A DNA stretch of 20,611 bases from an uncultured Alistipes sp. Its GTDB lineage: Bacteria > Bacteroidota > Bacteroidia > Bacteroidales > Rikenellaceae. The translations under genes and the position numbers were made by a program. The stretch is taken from NCBI GenBank assembly GCA_900549685.1, contig UROX01000028.1, positions 1 to 20,611 of the forward strand, read 5' to 3'. Shown one piece after another: positions 1 through 8,090 of the stretch (positions are counted from its first letter, which is position 1; every line of letters starts with the position of its first letter). The notes beneath the pieces were generated by a model, which saw only the letters and a list, made by a program, of their open reading frames with translations, searched no databases and had not been told where the DNA came from.

Positions 1-1083
1 CTGGCCAACCATCCCGAAGTGCGCAAGGCCGACGCCGAAGGCGCCGCGAAATTCGGCATGGCGGCTCCGATGGGTGCCCGCATGATGAGCGGCCAGACCA
101 AATGGCACGAACAGCTCGAACGCGAACTGGCCGCCTTCGTAGGCAAGCCCGACGCTTTCCTGCTCAACTACGGCTACCAGGGCATGCTCTCGATCATCGA
201 CTCGCTGCTCACGCGCCGCGACGTGGTGGTCTATGATTCGGAAGCCCACGCCTGCATCATCGACGGACTGCGGCTGCACACCGGCAAACGGTTCGTCTTC
301 CCGCACAACGACATGGAAGCCTGCCGCAAACAGCTGGGCCACGCCACGAAGCTGGCCGAAGAAAACGGCGGCGGCGTGCTGGTCATCACCGAAGGCGTGT
401 TCGGCATGAAAGGCGACCTGGGCAAGCTGGACGAAATCGTGGCCATGAAGAAGGATTTCAAATTCCGTCTGCTGGTCGATGACGCCCACGGATTCGGCAC
501 GATGGGCAAAACCGGAGCCGGAACGCCCGAGCACTTCGGCGTGATCGACGGCGTGGACGTGCTGTTCAACACGTTCGCCAAATCGATGGCCGGTATCGGC
601 GCCTTCGTCTCGTCGGAAAAATACATCGTCGATTATCTGCGTTACAACATGCGTTCGCAGACCTATGCCAAAGCGTTGCCCATGCCGATGGTCAAAGGCG
701 CGCTCAAGCGTCTCGACATGATCCGCACCCACCCCGAATTCAAGGACAACCTCTGGAAGATCGTACACGCCCTACAGGACGGTTTCCGCGAAAGAGGCTT
801 CGACATCGGAGGCACGCTCTCGCCCGTGACGCCCGTCTACATGAAGGGCGGCGTGGACGAAGCCTGCAACATCGTGGTGGACCTGCGCGAAACCTACAAC
901 CTGTTCTGTTCGGTGGTGGTATATCCCGTCATCCCGAAAGGCGAGATCATCCTGCGTATCATCCCCACGGCGGTCCACACGCTGGACGACGTGAAATATA
1001 CGCTCGACTGTTTCGAAAAATGCCACAAGAAGCTCGTGGCCGGCGAATACAAAAAGCCGATGCCCGACATGGCCGAAAAATAA
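1..1083 (+). CDS. spt: Serine palmitoyltransferase-like alpha-oxoamine synthase (5' truncated by window edge)
   Basis: This is a PLP-dependent fold-type I enzyme of the alpha-oxoamine synthase family. Family members condense an amino acid with an acyl-CoA; in Bacteroidales the serine palmitoyltransferase makes 3-ketosphinganine, the first step of sphingolipid synthesis. The reading frame is open from base 1 (LANHPEVRKA), so the true start lies left of the window, and the GTG at 19 is not a start. Visible signatures, numbered from base 1: the glycine-rich stretch GARMMSGQTKWHEQLE near residue 25, the PLP-contact motif DDAHG (Asp160, His163), and the PLP lysine Lys194 in NTFAKSMAGIGAF, whose codon starts at 580. 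The AAPMGARMMSGQT segment resembles Bacteroides serine palmitoyltransferases more than KBL (2-amino-3-ketobutyrate CoA ligase) or BioF, but these relatives are close. The family is certain; the exact substrate is likely rather than proven. A hairpin follows the stop. Confidence 0.82.
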   Translation: MANHPEVRKADAEGAAKFGMAAPMGARMMSGQTKWHEQLERELAAFVGKPDAFLLNYGYQGMLSIIDSLLTRRDVVVYDSEAHACIIDGLRLHTGKRFVFPHNDMEACRKQLGHATKLAEENGGGVLVITEGVFGMKGDLGKLDEIVAMKKDFKFRLLVDDAHGFGTMGKTGAGTPEHFGVIDGVDVLFNTFAKSMAGIGAFVSSEKYIVDYLRYNMRSQTYAKALPMPMVKGALKRLDMIRTHPEFKDNLWKIVHALQDGFRERGFDIGGTLSPVTPVYMKGGVDEACNIVVDLRETYNLFCSVVVYPVIPKGEIILRIIPTAVHTLDDVKYTLDCFEKCHKKLVAGEYKKPMPDMAEK

Positions 1084-1110
1084 CCTCGGACTTCCGTCCG
1101 GAATCGACAG

Positions 1111-1147
1111 CGAAGGGGAACGCAGCAAAAGCCGGCGTTCCCCTTCG
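1111..1147 (+). terminator. Hairpin, probable terminator between convergent genes
   Basis: Perfect 13-bp inverted repeat with arms 1111-1123 (CGAAGGGGAACGC) and 1135-1147 and an 11-nt loop. It starts 28 nt after the stop of the serine palmitoyltransferase-like gene and lies ahead of the 3' end of the convergent GNAT gene. There is no clear T-run on either side, so it may act as a stabilising 3' hairpin or a bidirectional terminator rather than a textbook intrinsic terminator. Confidence 0.6.
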
Positions 1148-1230
1148 TCGTATCGGACCTCAGCGACGTCCTCCGCGACCATCCCGTCGTCCAGTGTAAA
1201 CACCCTCCGACCAGAATCGCCCGCACGACG

Positions 1231-1680
1231 TTACAACTGTTTCTCCATCACGAAATTCGTCAAGAAAATCCCGTTCCTTTCGACCGTCTGTTTCACGATC
1301 TCCCTATAACCGCGGCGTTCGAAAAAAGGTCTCGCCGTTATAGATGCGTGCACCTCAATCCTGTCGATCGTCATGCGTTCGAGTTCATCGCATATGGCGG
1401 TCGCGATCCCTCGCCTTTGGAAATCTTTATGCACGAACAACTTATCCAAATATCCGGGGAAACTTATATTCCCGAATCCTACGATAAGGCCGTCCATGGT
1501 GGCGACACGAGCCGGACCGGATCGAAACGACGCATCCCATGCTTCCGGATCGACAAGCCCTGTCGCCCATGCGTCCAACTGACTTTCGGTATAATCCCTC
1601 GCGTTCACGGCATGAACGGTTTCATAAAAGAGCCGGGCCGTTTCGCCCGCGTCCGAAGATTCGTATTCTCTTATCTTCAT
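1231..1680 (-). CDS. GNAT family N-acetyltransferase
   Basis: A 149-residue single-domain protein of the GCN5-related N-acetyltransferase fold, which moves an acetyl group from acetyl-CoA to an amine. The acetyl-CoA pyrophosphate loop is visible as QRRGIA (residues 88-93), followed by helix ATAICDELE. The C-terminal part has the usual aromatic pattern ARPFFERRGYREI (116-128). The N-terminus IREYESSDAGETARLFYETVHAVNARDYT resembles the YafP-type subgroup, whose substrates are mostly unknown, so none is assigned. The length is normal. The gene is convergent with the upstream oxoamine synthase gene and lies 101 nt downstream of the GtrA gene on the same strand, so separate transcription is plausible. 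By eye its base composition looks somewhat more AT-rich than its neighbours, which could reflect transfer; this was not calculated. Confidence 0.88.
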   Translation of the reverse strand: MKIREYESSDAGETARLFYETVHAVNARDYTESQLDAWATGLVDPEAWDASFRSGPARVATMDGLIVGFGNISFPGYLDKLFVHKDFQRRGIATAICDELERMTIDRIEVHASITARPFFERRGYREIVKQTVERNGIFLTNFVMEKQL

Positions 1681-1745
1681 ACCGGAATACCTCCGTCATA
1701 ATCAGCACCATACAGGGCAGAACTCATGCGGACGGACGTCGAAGA

Positions 1746-1760
1746 GAACCGTTCCGGTTC
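1746..1760 (-). terminator. Short hairpin downstream of the GtrA gene
   Basis: Inverted repeat GAACCG / CGGTTC with a 3-nt loop, beginning 22 nt after the GtrA stop in the minus direction. The sequence after it on that strand (TCTTCG) is only weakly T-rich. It could end the GT39-GtrA transcript, but a 6-bp stem is weak evidence. Confidence 0.3.
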
Positions 1761-1781
1761 CGCACCCTGCGGCCGTCGGGA

Positions 1782-2156
1782 TCAGGCCGTGAACGTGAAG
1801 AAGTAGTTCATAAAGAAATTCCATAGCGTGACGCAGCCGATAGCCAGCAGCTTGGACCAATAGAAGCCCAGACGAGCCTTGTCGTTCAGCAAATAGATAA
1901 TCACGTTGTTGAGCAGCAGGCCGATGGCAGAAATACCGATGAACTGCATATACTGCTGGGCGACCTCGGGGTCGTGGCTGCGGAAAGTCCACACCCGGTT
2001 GAGCAGATAATTGCACGAGGCCGCGGTGATGAATCCGAGGGAGTTGGCGATATATTTGTTCAGGCGGAGTTTTTCCTTACACAGAAAAGTGATCCCGAAA
2101 TCGACGATCATACCCACGCCGCCGACCACACAGAATTTGATAAACTGAGCGAACAT
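1782..2156 (-). CDS. GtrA family membrane protein
   Basis: A 124-residue, almost entirely hydrophobic protein with four predicted membrane segments (roughly residues 4-24, 34-52, 70-90 and 98-120). It carries the GtrA signatures: FIKFCVVGGVGMIVDFGITFLC at the N-terminus, NYLLNRVWTF in the middle and WNFFMNYFFTF at the end. Family members are thought to flip or help flip polyprenyl-phosphate-linked sugars, as in O-antigen modification. The gene starts 35 nt after the stop of the GT39-type glycosyltransferase on the same strand. The pair therefore probably forms one transcript that supplies a lipid-linked sugar donor and transfers the sugar to an outward-facing acceptor. Family assignment is firm; the sugar and acceptor are unknown. 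Confidence 0.9.
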   Translation of the reverse strand: MFAQFIKFCVVGGVGMIVDFGITFLCKEKLRLNKYIANSLGFITAASCNYLLNRVWTFRSHDPEVAQQYMQFIGISAIGLLLNNVIIYLLNDKARLGFYWSKLLAIGCVTLWNFFMNYFFTFTA

Positions 2157-2191
2157 TCTCTATTCAGCGATTTACATTTTCACATACATTC

Positions 2192-3874
2192 TTATTCCAC
2201 TATCCGGATTCCGGTCGTCCGGCCGTTGAACCACGTCGTGACCGGGAGATCGGCCACCGTGAATCCCACTTCGAACCTGCGCAGCGCGAGCGGCGGCACG
2301 ACGAACCGAGCTTCGGCCGTCATGCTGCCTCCAGCAGGTAGCAGACCCGTCACCTCCGGCAGCACGTAACGGTGCGTAGGTTCGTTGCGGTTGCGCCAGA
2401 CGATGCTCAACGACACCGAATCGCCGTCGAAACGGTAATCGTAAGGATAGGGATTGTCGAGGCGGAACCGCAGGCGCAGCGTATCGCCCGCCCTCGCCTC
2501 GGCCGGCAGGGAATCGTACACGACGTCGATCCTGCGGACCGGCACGAAACGCTCGGTCTCGATCCACGCGAACTCCCGGCCGTTGGGCAGCTCGATGCTG
2601 CGTCGTCCCGGCACGCTGTCCCACACCTGGATCAGGACCCGTTCCCCGGCCATGCGGCTGTCGTCGTCCTTCATTTCGTACTGGCTCGTGCGGTAGTGGA
2701 TCGAAGGCTGCGCCCACGCCCATCCGCCGGTGTAGAAGCTGTATTTGGCCGCCGCGGTATACTGTCCGTCGAAAATGACCGGCGCACCGGCGGCCGCCTC
2801 GGCGATCTTCGCATAGGAGGCCCGGTTGTCGAACACTTCGAAACGGAGGCCCAGCGGATTGAAGATCATCTCGATGCGCACCAGAGCGATCAGCGCCAGC
2901 GTGATCCAGCCGATACGGACGGCATAACGCCGCAGCCCTTCCCTGTTCCGGACGAACAGGAACAGCACGGCCACGATGCCGAACGTGGCGGGAATCTCCC
3001 ACTGGGGCTGAACGTATCCCCGGAACGTAGAGGCCAGAAAGAACAGGATGAAACCGGCCGAGATGCAGTTCATGGCTCTCAGGACGGGCGTTTCGCCCCG
3101 CGTCTTCCACCATGCGACAAGGAAGACGGGGAAGAGGAACGGATTGAAAATCGCGAACAGATTGAGCAGGTATTCGGTCACGAAACCGATCTGGAAGTCG
3201 CGGTTGCGGCCCGACAGATGGTAGCGGAACGACACCCAGTCGTGCTCGTACTGCCACAGCAGATGGGGCACGATGAGCAGAAGCGTCAGACCGCAAGCGG
3301 CGTAGAATTTCGGGTCTTTGAGCAGTTTCGGACGGGAAACCACCGTCAGCAGCACGACGAGTGCACCGTGATACTTGCTGTATGCGAGCGCGGCGACCGT
3401 CACGCCCATCCACAGCGCATCAGCCCATCGTCCGGTCTCGGTATACCGTTTATACGTCCACAGAAACAGCGCAGTGAAAAGCATCAGCGGCCCGTCGGGC
3501 ACGGCGATGAAACCGTAAAGCTGCAAAATGGGCATCGCCGCCGCCAACAGAGCGAACAGCGACGCATCGGCCCGGGAAGCATCCGCCGGACGGACGATAC
3601 GCCACAGAACGTACAGATAGAGGGGCTGCAGCAGCGTGAAGAAAAAACGGACACCCAGCTCGCCACCCAGAAAACTCCCCAGCCACACCAGCAGGGCCGT
3701 CATCGGAGGATGATCGAAATAACCCCAGTCCGGATCGAGGGAGAACATGTGATAGTAGGCTTCGTCGTTGGCCAGCTCGGTGCATCCGGCCTGAACGACA
3801 TTGACGACCCACCAGAGGCCGAGCCAGAGCCGGAGCCATGCGTCCGGATTTGTTATCGAGGCTATTTTTCTCAT
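2192..3874 (-). CDS. GT39/ArnT-like membrane glycosyltransferase
   Basis: A 560-residue polytopic membrane protein of the GT39/PMT-ArnT superfamily, enzymes that take a sugar from a polyprenyl-phosphate donor and transfer it on the outer side of the inner membrane. The first loop holds the expected acidic motif NDEAYYHM (Asp37-Glu38), followed by GYFDHPPMTALLVWLGS (51-67), the signature of this family. Many hydrophobic segments fill residues 60 to about 390. The remaining roughly 170 residues are soluble and beta-rich, probably a periplasmic sandwich domain. I place the start at 3874 (MRKIASITN) because the 74 upstream in-frame codons are arginine-rich and hold a good -7 promoter box at 3936-3943. 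The acceptor cannot be read from the sequence. It is probably co-transcribed with the GtrA gene. Confidence 0.87.
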   Translation of the reverse strand: MRKIASITNPDAWLRLWLGLWWVVNVVQAGCTELANDEAYYHMFSLDPDWGYFDHPPMTALLVWLGSFLGGELGVRFFFTLLQPLYLYVLWRIVRPADASRADASLFALLAAAMPILQLYGFIAVPDGPLMLFTALFLWTYKRYTETGRWADALWMGVTVAALAYSKYHGALVVLLTVVSRPKLLKDPKFYAACGLTLLLIVPHLLWQYEHDWVSFRYHLSGRNRDFQIGFVTEYLLNLFAIFNPFLFPVFLVAWWKTRGETPVLRAMNCISAGFILFFLASTFRGYVQPQWEIPATFGIVAVLFLFVRNREGLRRYAVRIGWITLALIALVRIEMIFNPLGLRFEVFDNRASYAKIAEAAAGAPVIFDGQYTAAAKYSFYTGGWAWAQPSIHYRTSQYEMKDDDSRMAGERVLIQVWDSVPGRRSIELPNGREFAWIETERFVPVRRIDVVYDSLPAEARAGDTLRLRFRLDNPYPYDYRFDGDSVSLSIVWRNRNEPTHRYVLPEVTGLLPAGGSMTAEARFVVPPLALRRFEVGFTVADLPVTTWFNGRTTGIRIVE

Positions 3875-4296
3875 TCGAAAGGTTTTGTTCCGTCGTCCTT
3901 TACGGCGGCTTCCGTCGCGACGCAGGAACCGACGGCAAAGGTAATAAAAAACCCGCAAAGCCCGGTCACACCGGCCGGTTCCGGAAACAGCCGTCCGTCG
4001 ATACGGACCGCTCCGCCGCACCGTTCCTCGATCCGAAGCGAAAGTACGCCGGTCCGCACGGGTGGCAGAAGACAAAGCCCCAGGTCCGAAAAGCATGTTT
4101 CCGACCTACTAACTACTAAAGAATGGAGCGAAAACACCGCTTTTCCATACGGCAAACCGAACCGGACACCGGGATACGCCCGACCTGGCAGGACACTGAA
4201 ACAAACGAGCATCCGCACCTCGGTACGAGGCGAAAAGACCTAAGAACGGGCACCGAAAAGATCGTCGTTCGACCGGTCCGGAAAAAGCTCGGCCCG
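3875..4296. other. Intergenic stretch without a supportable gene
   Basis: These 422 bases lie between the start of the GT39 gene and the end of endonuclease IV. They hold the -7 box at 3936-3943. Open frames on both strands show no domain, no membrane or signal pattern worth naming, and arginine/proline/serine-rich composition typical of non-coding frames in GC-rich DNA. No clear terminator for endonuclease IV was seen. Confidence 0.6.
3936..3943 (-). promoter_or_regulatory. Bacteroidetes-type -7 box for the GT39-GtrA unit
   Basis: The minus strand reads TACCTTTG, an exact match to the Bacteroidetes -7 consensus TAnnTTTG. It lies 62 nt ahead of the chosen GT39 start, which would leave a leader of roughly 55-60 nt. 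I see no convincing -33 element at the usual distance. Confidence 0.55.
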
Positions 4297-5142
4297 CTAC
4301 TGTCCGGCAAACTCGCGAAGCAAATCGATCTCGGCCGGCCAGCGGTCCGGATCGGGCGTTTCGAGAATCAACGGCATATCGTCGAACCGTTTGTCGCGGG
4401 CGATGTAACGGAAAGCGGCCAGCCCGATCGTTCCTTCGCCCAGCGACTGGTGGCGGTCCACCCGGCTGCCCATCGGCTTCATCGAGTCGTTGAGGTGCAT
4501 GCCCCGCAAGTAGCGGAAACCGACAGTCTCTTCGAACTCGGCGAACGTTCGCTCGCAGGCCTCTTCGGAAGAGAGGTCGTACCCGGCCGCGAACGCGTGG
4601 CAGGTATCGATACAGACCCCTACCCTGCTCTTATCCTTCACCCGGGCGATGATCTCGGCAAGATGGCAGAACGAGAAGCCAACGTTCGATCCCTGACCCG
4701 CCGTATTCTCGATGACAGCCGTCACACCCTGCGTACACGCCAGAGCCAGATCGATCGACTCGGCCACACGGGCGAGACACTCTTCCAGAGAGATCTTGCC
4801 CAGATGGCTTCCGGGATGGAAATTGAGCCGATCCAGCCCCAGCGCTTCGCAACGCTTCATCTCGTCGATGAACGCCGTACGCGACTTTTCGAGTTCCGGA
4901 GCCGAAGGATGGCCCAGATTGATAAGGTAACTGTCGTGCGGCAGAATTTGCGCAGGAGCGTAACCGTCCGCCTCGCACCGGCTCCGGAACGCCTCGATCG
5001 CGTCCGGACCGAGCGCGGGAGCGCTCCACTGCCGTTGATTTTTGGTAAACAGCGCAAAAGCCGAAGCTCCGATGGCCCGGGCATTCGCGGGAGCGTTGAA
5101 CACCCCGCCCGAAGCGCTGACATGGGCACCGAAATATTTCAT
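4297..5142 (-). CDS. nfo: Endonuclease IV (AP endonuclease)
   Basis: A 281-residue TIM-barrel apurinic/apyrimidinic endonuclease of base excision repair. It cuts the DNA backbone 5' of abasic sites using three zinc ions. All nine metal ligands are present and fall at the same residue numbers as in the E. coli enzyme: His69, His109, Glu145, Asp179, His182, His216, Asp229, His231 and Glu261. They sit in the motifs LPHDSYLINLG, NFHPGSH, IENTAGQG, CIDTCHAF, MHLNDS, DRHQSLGEG and LETPDPDRW. The start at 5142 gives the canonical N-terminus MKYFGAHVSASGG; the frame stays open 36 codons further up, but that stretch is unlike the family. The gene is divergent from the DUF3078 gene with 170 nt between the two starts. 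Confidence 0.97.
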   Translation of the reverse strand: MKYFGAHVSASGGVFNAPANARAIGASAFALFTKNQRQWSAPALGPDAIEAFRSRCEADGYAPAQILPHDSYLINLGHPSAPELEKSRTAFIDEMKRCEALGLDRLNFHPGSHLGKISLEECLARVAESIDLALACTQGVTAVIENTAGQGSNVGFSFCHLAEIIARVKDKSRVGVCIDTCHAFAAGYDLSSEEACERTFAEFEETVGFRYLRGMHLNDSMKPMGSRVDRHQSLGEGTIGLAAFRYIARDKRFDDMPLILETPDPDRWPAEIDLLREFAGQ

Positions 5143-5277
5143 ATCCGAGTCGTTTTGTTCCGGACCGTACAATTTCCGGTCCGAAGGCCGCGTTTTCATG
5201 GATAAGCGGCCGGACGAAGTTACCGCTTTTTTCCGGGAAAGCCGACACAAACCGCAAAAGGCTTACCCGAAAATTAT

Positions 5278-5285
5278 TACCTTTG
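5278..5285 (+). promoter_or_regulatory. Bacteroidetes-type -7 box for the DUF3078-S41 unit
   Basis: TACCTTTG matches TAnnTTTG exactly and ends 27 nt ahead of the ATG at 5313, so the leader would be short (about 20-25 nt). No clear -33 TTG element is seen at the expected spacing. Confidence 0.6.
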
Positions 5286-5312
5286 TGCAGACCCGACCAA
5301 ACCGAACGAAAT

Positions 5313-6317
5313 ATGAAACCGCTCAAGCTCCTCCCCCTGCTCATCGGCCTCTGCGCCCTCTGCACAGAAGCGGCGGCCCAGTTCTCCATTTCGAAAGTCA
5401 CGCCCAAAGAAGCGGACGTGCTCAACAAGAAAGACACGGTCAAGGAAATCTCGGCCGTCACGAAAAATCCGTTTTTCAGCGAATCGCGCTACCGGGCCGA
5501 AAGACGCAAGATCAGAAAAGAACGCAACACGATATCCTGCGCCGTAGGACTGAGCCTCAACCAGACCGGATTCGACAACTGGGTGGGCGGCGGTAACAAC
5601 ACCTTCGACGCGATGGCCTCGCTGCTCTACACGCATGTTTACGCCCGCAACAAATTCAACCTCACCTACTCGCTCGACTCCAAATACGGGATGAACGTCA
5701 TATCGGGCAAGACGTTCAAGAACATCGACTACTTCATCATCAACGTCAATTCGGGCTGGGCCATCTCGAAGAACTGGTCCTACTCGGCCAGCGCCAACCT
5801 CCGCAGCCAGTGGACCAAGGGCTTCCGCTCGGCCGACGACAAAACGATGATAAGCAACTTCATGTCGCCGGGTACGCTGACGCTGGGTGTCGGTCTGACG
5901 TACAAAGTCTTCAACAAGGCCCAAAACCGCAATCCGCTCATTATGACGATCAACCCGATCAGCGGAAGCATGCTCTTCGTGTTGAGCGACACGCTCTCCA
6001 AACAGGGAATGCACGGTATCCCGGTGGGCCGGCACCAGAAAAGTTCGCTGGGATCGAACATGCGCATCGACACGAACATCCCCATCGCCAAGGGGAAGCT
6101 CAACTACATCAACTATTTCTACATCAGCACGAACTACCACGACAACACCTACGTGGAAATGCAGAACACGCTGCAGGTACGCGCCACGAAGATCTTCAGC
6201 GTGGACCTGTTCTGCCGAACGGTATACAACGAACTGCAGGTCACGCCCCGGAACAAAGCGCTCCAGTGGAACTACAAATTCGGGCTGGGACTTTCCTACA
6301 CGTTCAGAAACAAGTAA
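5313..6317 (+). CDS. DUF3078 domain-containing secreted/outer-membrane protein
   Basis: A 334-residue protein with an N-terminal signal peptide (MKPLKLLPLLIGLCALCTEAAAQ, probable cleavage after AAA-Q at about residue 22-23). I chose the ATG at 5313 because it gives this signal peptide and follows a -7 box closely; the frame is open ten codons earlier. The mature part has alternating polar and aromatic residues typical of outer-membrane beta strands: LNQTGFDNWVGGGNN near residue 87, repeated YSLDSKYG, YSASANLRSQW and INYFYISTNYHDN segments, and a terminal aromatic strand (LGLSYTFRNK) of the kind used by outer-membrane insertion machinery. This matches the Bacteroidetes DUF3078 family, of unknown function. 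The S41 protease gene follows 50 nt downstream and is probably co-transcribed. Confidence 0.85.
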   Translation: MKPLKLLPLLIGLCALCTEAAAQFSISKVTPKEADVLNKKDTVKEISAVTKNPFFSESRYRAERRKIRKERNTISCAVGLSLNQTGFDNWVGGGNNTFDAMASLLYTHVYARNKFNLTYSLDSKYGMNVISGKTFKNIDYFIINVNSGWAISKNWSYSASANLRSQWTKGFRSADDKTMISNFMSPGTLTLGVGLTYKVFNKAQNRNPLIMTINPISGSMLFVLSDTLSKQGMHGIPVGRHQKSSLGSNMRIDTNIPIAKGKLNYINYFYISTNYHDNTYVEMQNTLQVRATKIFSVDLFCRTVYNELQVTPRNKALQWNYKFGLGLSYTFRNK

Positions 6318-6367
6318 CGCCCGGTACGGGAATTGCCTCTTCTCCGACCGAACAATCGTAAAACGCA

Positions 6368-8032
6368 ATGTATAAAAACAGTAAATTCACCATCGTTCTT
6401 CCGGCCGTCGTGGCCTGTTCGTTAGTGGCGGGCGTTCTGCTCGGCGGACTGGTTTTCAGGACCGGCAAACGGACTGTCGTCAAACGCTCGGGCATCATGG
6501 CGCCCGGCAGCGAAAAGATCAACATGCTGCTGTCGCTCATCCACAACCAGTACGTCGATACCGTCTCGATCGACTCGATCGCCGAAAACGTCATTCCCGT
6601 GCTGCTCGAAGAACTGGACCCCCACTCGATGTATTTTCCCGCCTCGGAACTGGCCCGGGCCAACGAAACGATCGAAGGACAGTTCGACGGCATAGGCGTT
6701 ACGTTCAACATGGCCACCGACACGGTCATCGTACAGAACGTCATCACGGGAGGTCCCAGTGCCAAAGCCGGCATTCAGGGAGGCGACCGCATCGTGACGG
6801 TGAACGACACGACGATAGCCGGCGTGGAGATGGACCAGAACGACGTGGTCAAACGCCTCCGGGGTCCGCGCGGAAGCGAAGTAAGGCTGGGTATCCGCCG
6901 CATCGGCATCGCGGAACCGATACCGATCACCGTCGTCCGGGACGCCATTCCGATCAAAAGCATCACGGCCGCCTACATGATCCGTCCCGAAACGGGCTAT
7001 ATCAAATTCGAGCAGTTCTCGGTCAATGCCCACAGGGAACTGACCCAGGCCATTTCCCGACTCAAGGAACAGGGCATGAAGAAACTGATTCTCGACATCC
7101 GGGGCAATTCGGGCGGGCTGCTCGACCAGGCCATCGCCATATCGAACGAATTCCTGCCCGCCGACAAAATGATCGTCTACACGCAGGATCGGTTCGGCCG
7201 CCGTAACACGCAATACAGCGACGGGAACGGCGAGTTCACCGACGAGGAACTGGTCGTACTGATCGACGAATACAGCGCCTCGTCGAGCGAGATTCTGGCC
7301 GGTGCCCTGCAGGACAACGACCGGGGCACGATCATCGGCCGCCGCTCCTACGGCAAGGGACTCGTCCAGACGCAGATTCCGTTTCCGGACGGCTCGGCCG
7401 TGCGGCTCACCGTGGCCCGCTACTACACGCCCACCGGCCGTTCGATCCAGAAGCCTTATGACGAAGGAGCCGAAAACTACAACAACGAGCTGCTGTCGCG
7501 TTACGAGCACAACGAGCTGTTCTCGATCGACAGCATACGTTTCGCCGACAGTTTGCGGTACACGACCGAAGGCGGAAAAATCGTCTACGGCGGCGGCGGG
7601 ATCATGCCCGACATTTTCGTTCCGGCCGACACGACCGGCATGACGAACTATTTCAAGGAAGTCGCCGGAAGGAATATCCTCTACCGGTTCACGCTCGAAT
7701 ACACCGACCGCCACCGCGCAAAACTCAACGAGATAGAGAGCATCGAGGAACTGGACCGTTTCTTCGACTCCGATCCCGGTCTGCTCGACGAATTCGTCCG
7801 CTATGCCGCCCGGGCCGGAGTGCCCGCCCGGAGACAAGAGATCGAACGGTCGAAGGACGTCATCCTGGCCCAGATCCGAGCCTACGTCGGACGCAACACT
7901 CCGCTCGAAGACAATGCCTTCTACCACAACATCCAGCGTATCGACAAAACGATAGCCGAATCGCTCAGAGTGCTCTCCGAACCGAATGTATCCCTCACCG
8001 CCGACACCGTAGCAGTTCGGAAAACGGAATAA
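6368..8032 (+). CDS. S41 family C-terminal processing peptidase (CtpA/Prc-like)
   Basis: A 554-residue protease with one N-terminal membrane segment (residues 8-31), so the catalytic part probably faces the periplasm. Order of domains: helical region with the LDPHSMYF motif (about 80-87), PDZ domain (about 95-185, with GGPSAKAGIQGGDRI), then the S41 core with LDIRGNSGGLLDQA (about 243-256). The serine-lysine dyad is Ser305 in YSASSSEI and Lys330 in SYGKGLVQ. Their 25-residue spacing equals that of Ser430/Lys455 in E. coli Prc. A glycine-rich segment VYGGGGIMPD follows and the last about 130 residues are helical. Family members trim or degrade envelope proteins from the C-terminus. The gene lies 50 nt after the DUF3078 gene and ends in a strong terminator. 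Confidence 0.94.
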   Translation: MYKNSKFTIVLPAVVACSLVAGVLLGGLVFRTGKRTVVKRSGIMAPGSEKINMLLSLIHNQYVDTVSIDSIAENVIPVLLEELDPHSMYFPASELARANETIEGQFDGIGVTFNMATDTVIVQNVITGGPSAKAGIQGGDRIVTVNDTTIAGVEMDQNDVVKRLRGPRGSEVRLGIRRIGIAEPIPITVVRDAIPIKSITAAYMIRPETGYIKFEQFSVNAHRELTQAISRLKEQGMKKLILDIRGNSGGLLDQAIAISNEFLPADKMIVYTQDRFGRRNTQYSDGNGEFTDEELVVLIDEYSASSSEILAGALQDNDRGTIIGRRSYGKGLVQTQIPFPDGSAVRLTVARYYTPTGRSIQKPYDEGAENYNNELLSRYEHNELFSIDSIRFADSLRYTTEGGKIVYGGGGIMPDIFVPADTTGMTNYFKEVAGRNILYRFTLEYTDRHRAKLNEIESIEELDRFFDSDPGLLDEFVRYAARAGVPARRQEIERSKDVILAQIRAYVGRNTPLEDNAFYHNIQRIDKTIAESLRVLSEPNVSLTADTVAVRKTE

Positions 8033-8052
8033 CGGCCTCCCCGACCGTATCG

Positions 8053-8090
8053 AACGGCGTCCGGACAATGTTGTCCGGACGCCGTTTTTT
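8053..8090 (+). terminator. Intrinsic terminator of the S41 peptidase transcript
   Basis: Perfect 16-bp inverted repeat (arms 8053-8068 and 8071-8086, starting AACGGCGTCC) with only two bases at the centre, followed directly by six T (8085-8090). It begins 20 nt after the peptidase stop. This is a textbook rho-independent terminator in the plus direction; the minus direction has no T-run after it. Confidence 0.93.

Noticed and set aside
2372..4243. A 623-codon open frame on the plus strand over the GT39 gene and its upstream gap
   Set aside because: Antisense shadow; no domain, and the opposite strand has clear GT39 motifs and a promoter.
6422..8068. A 548-codon open frame on the minus strand opposite the S41 peptidase
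   Set aside because: Antisense of a gene with catalytic residues at the expected spacing; no recognisable content.
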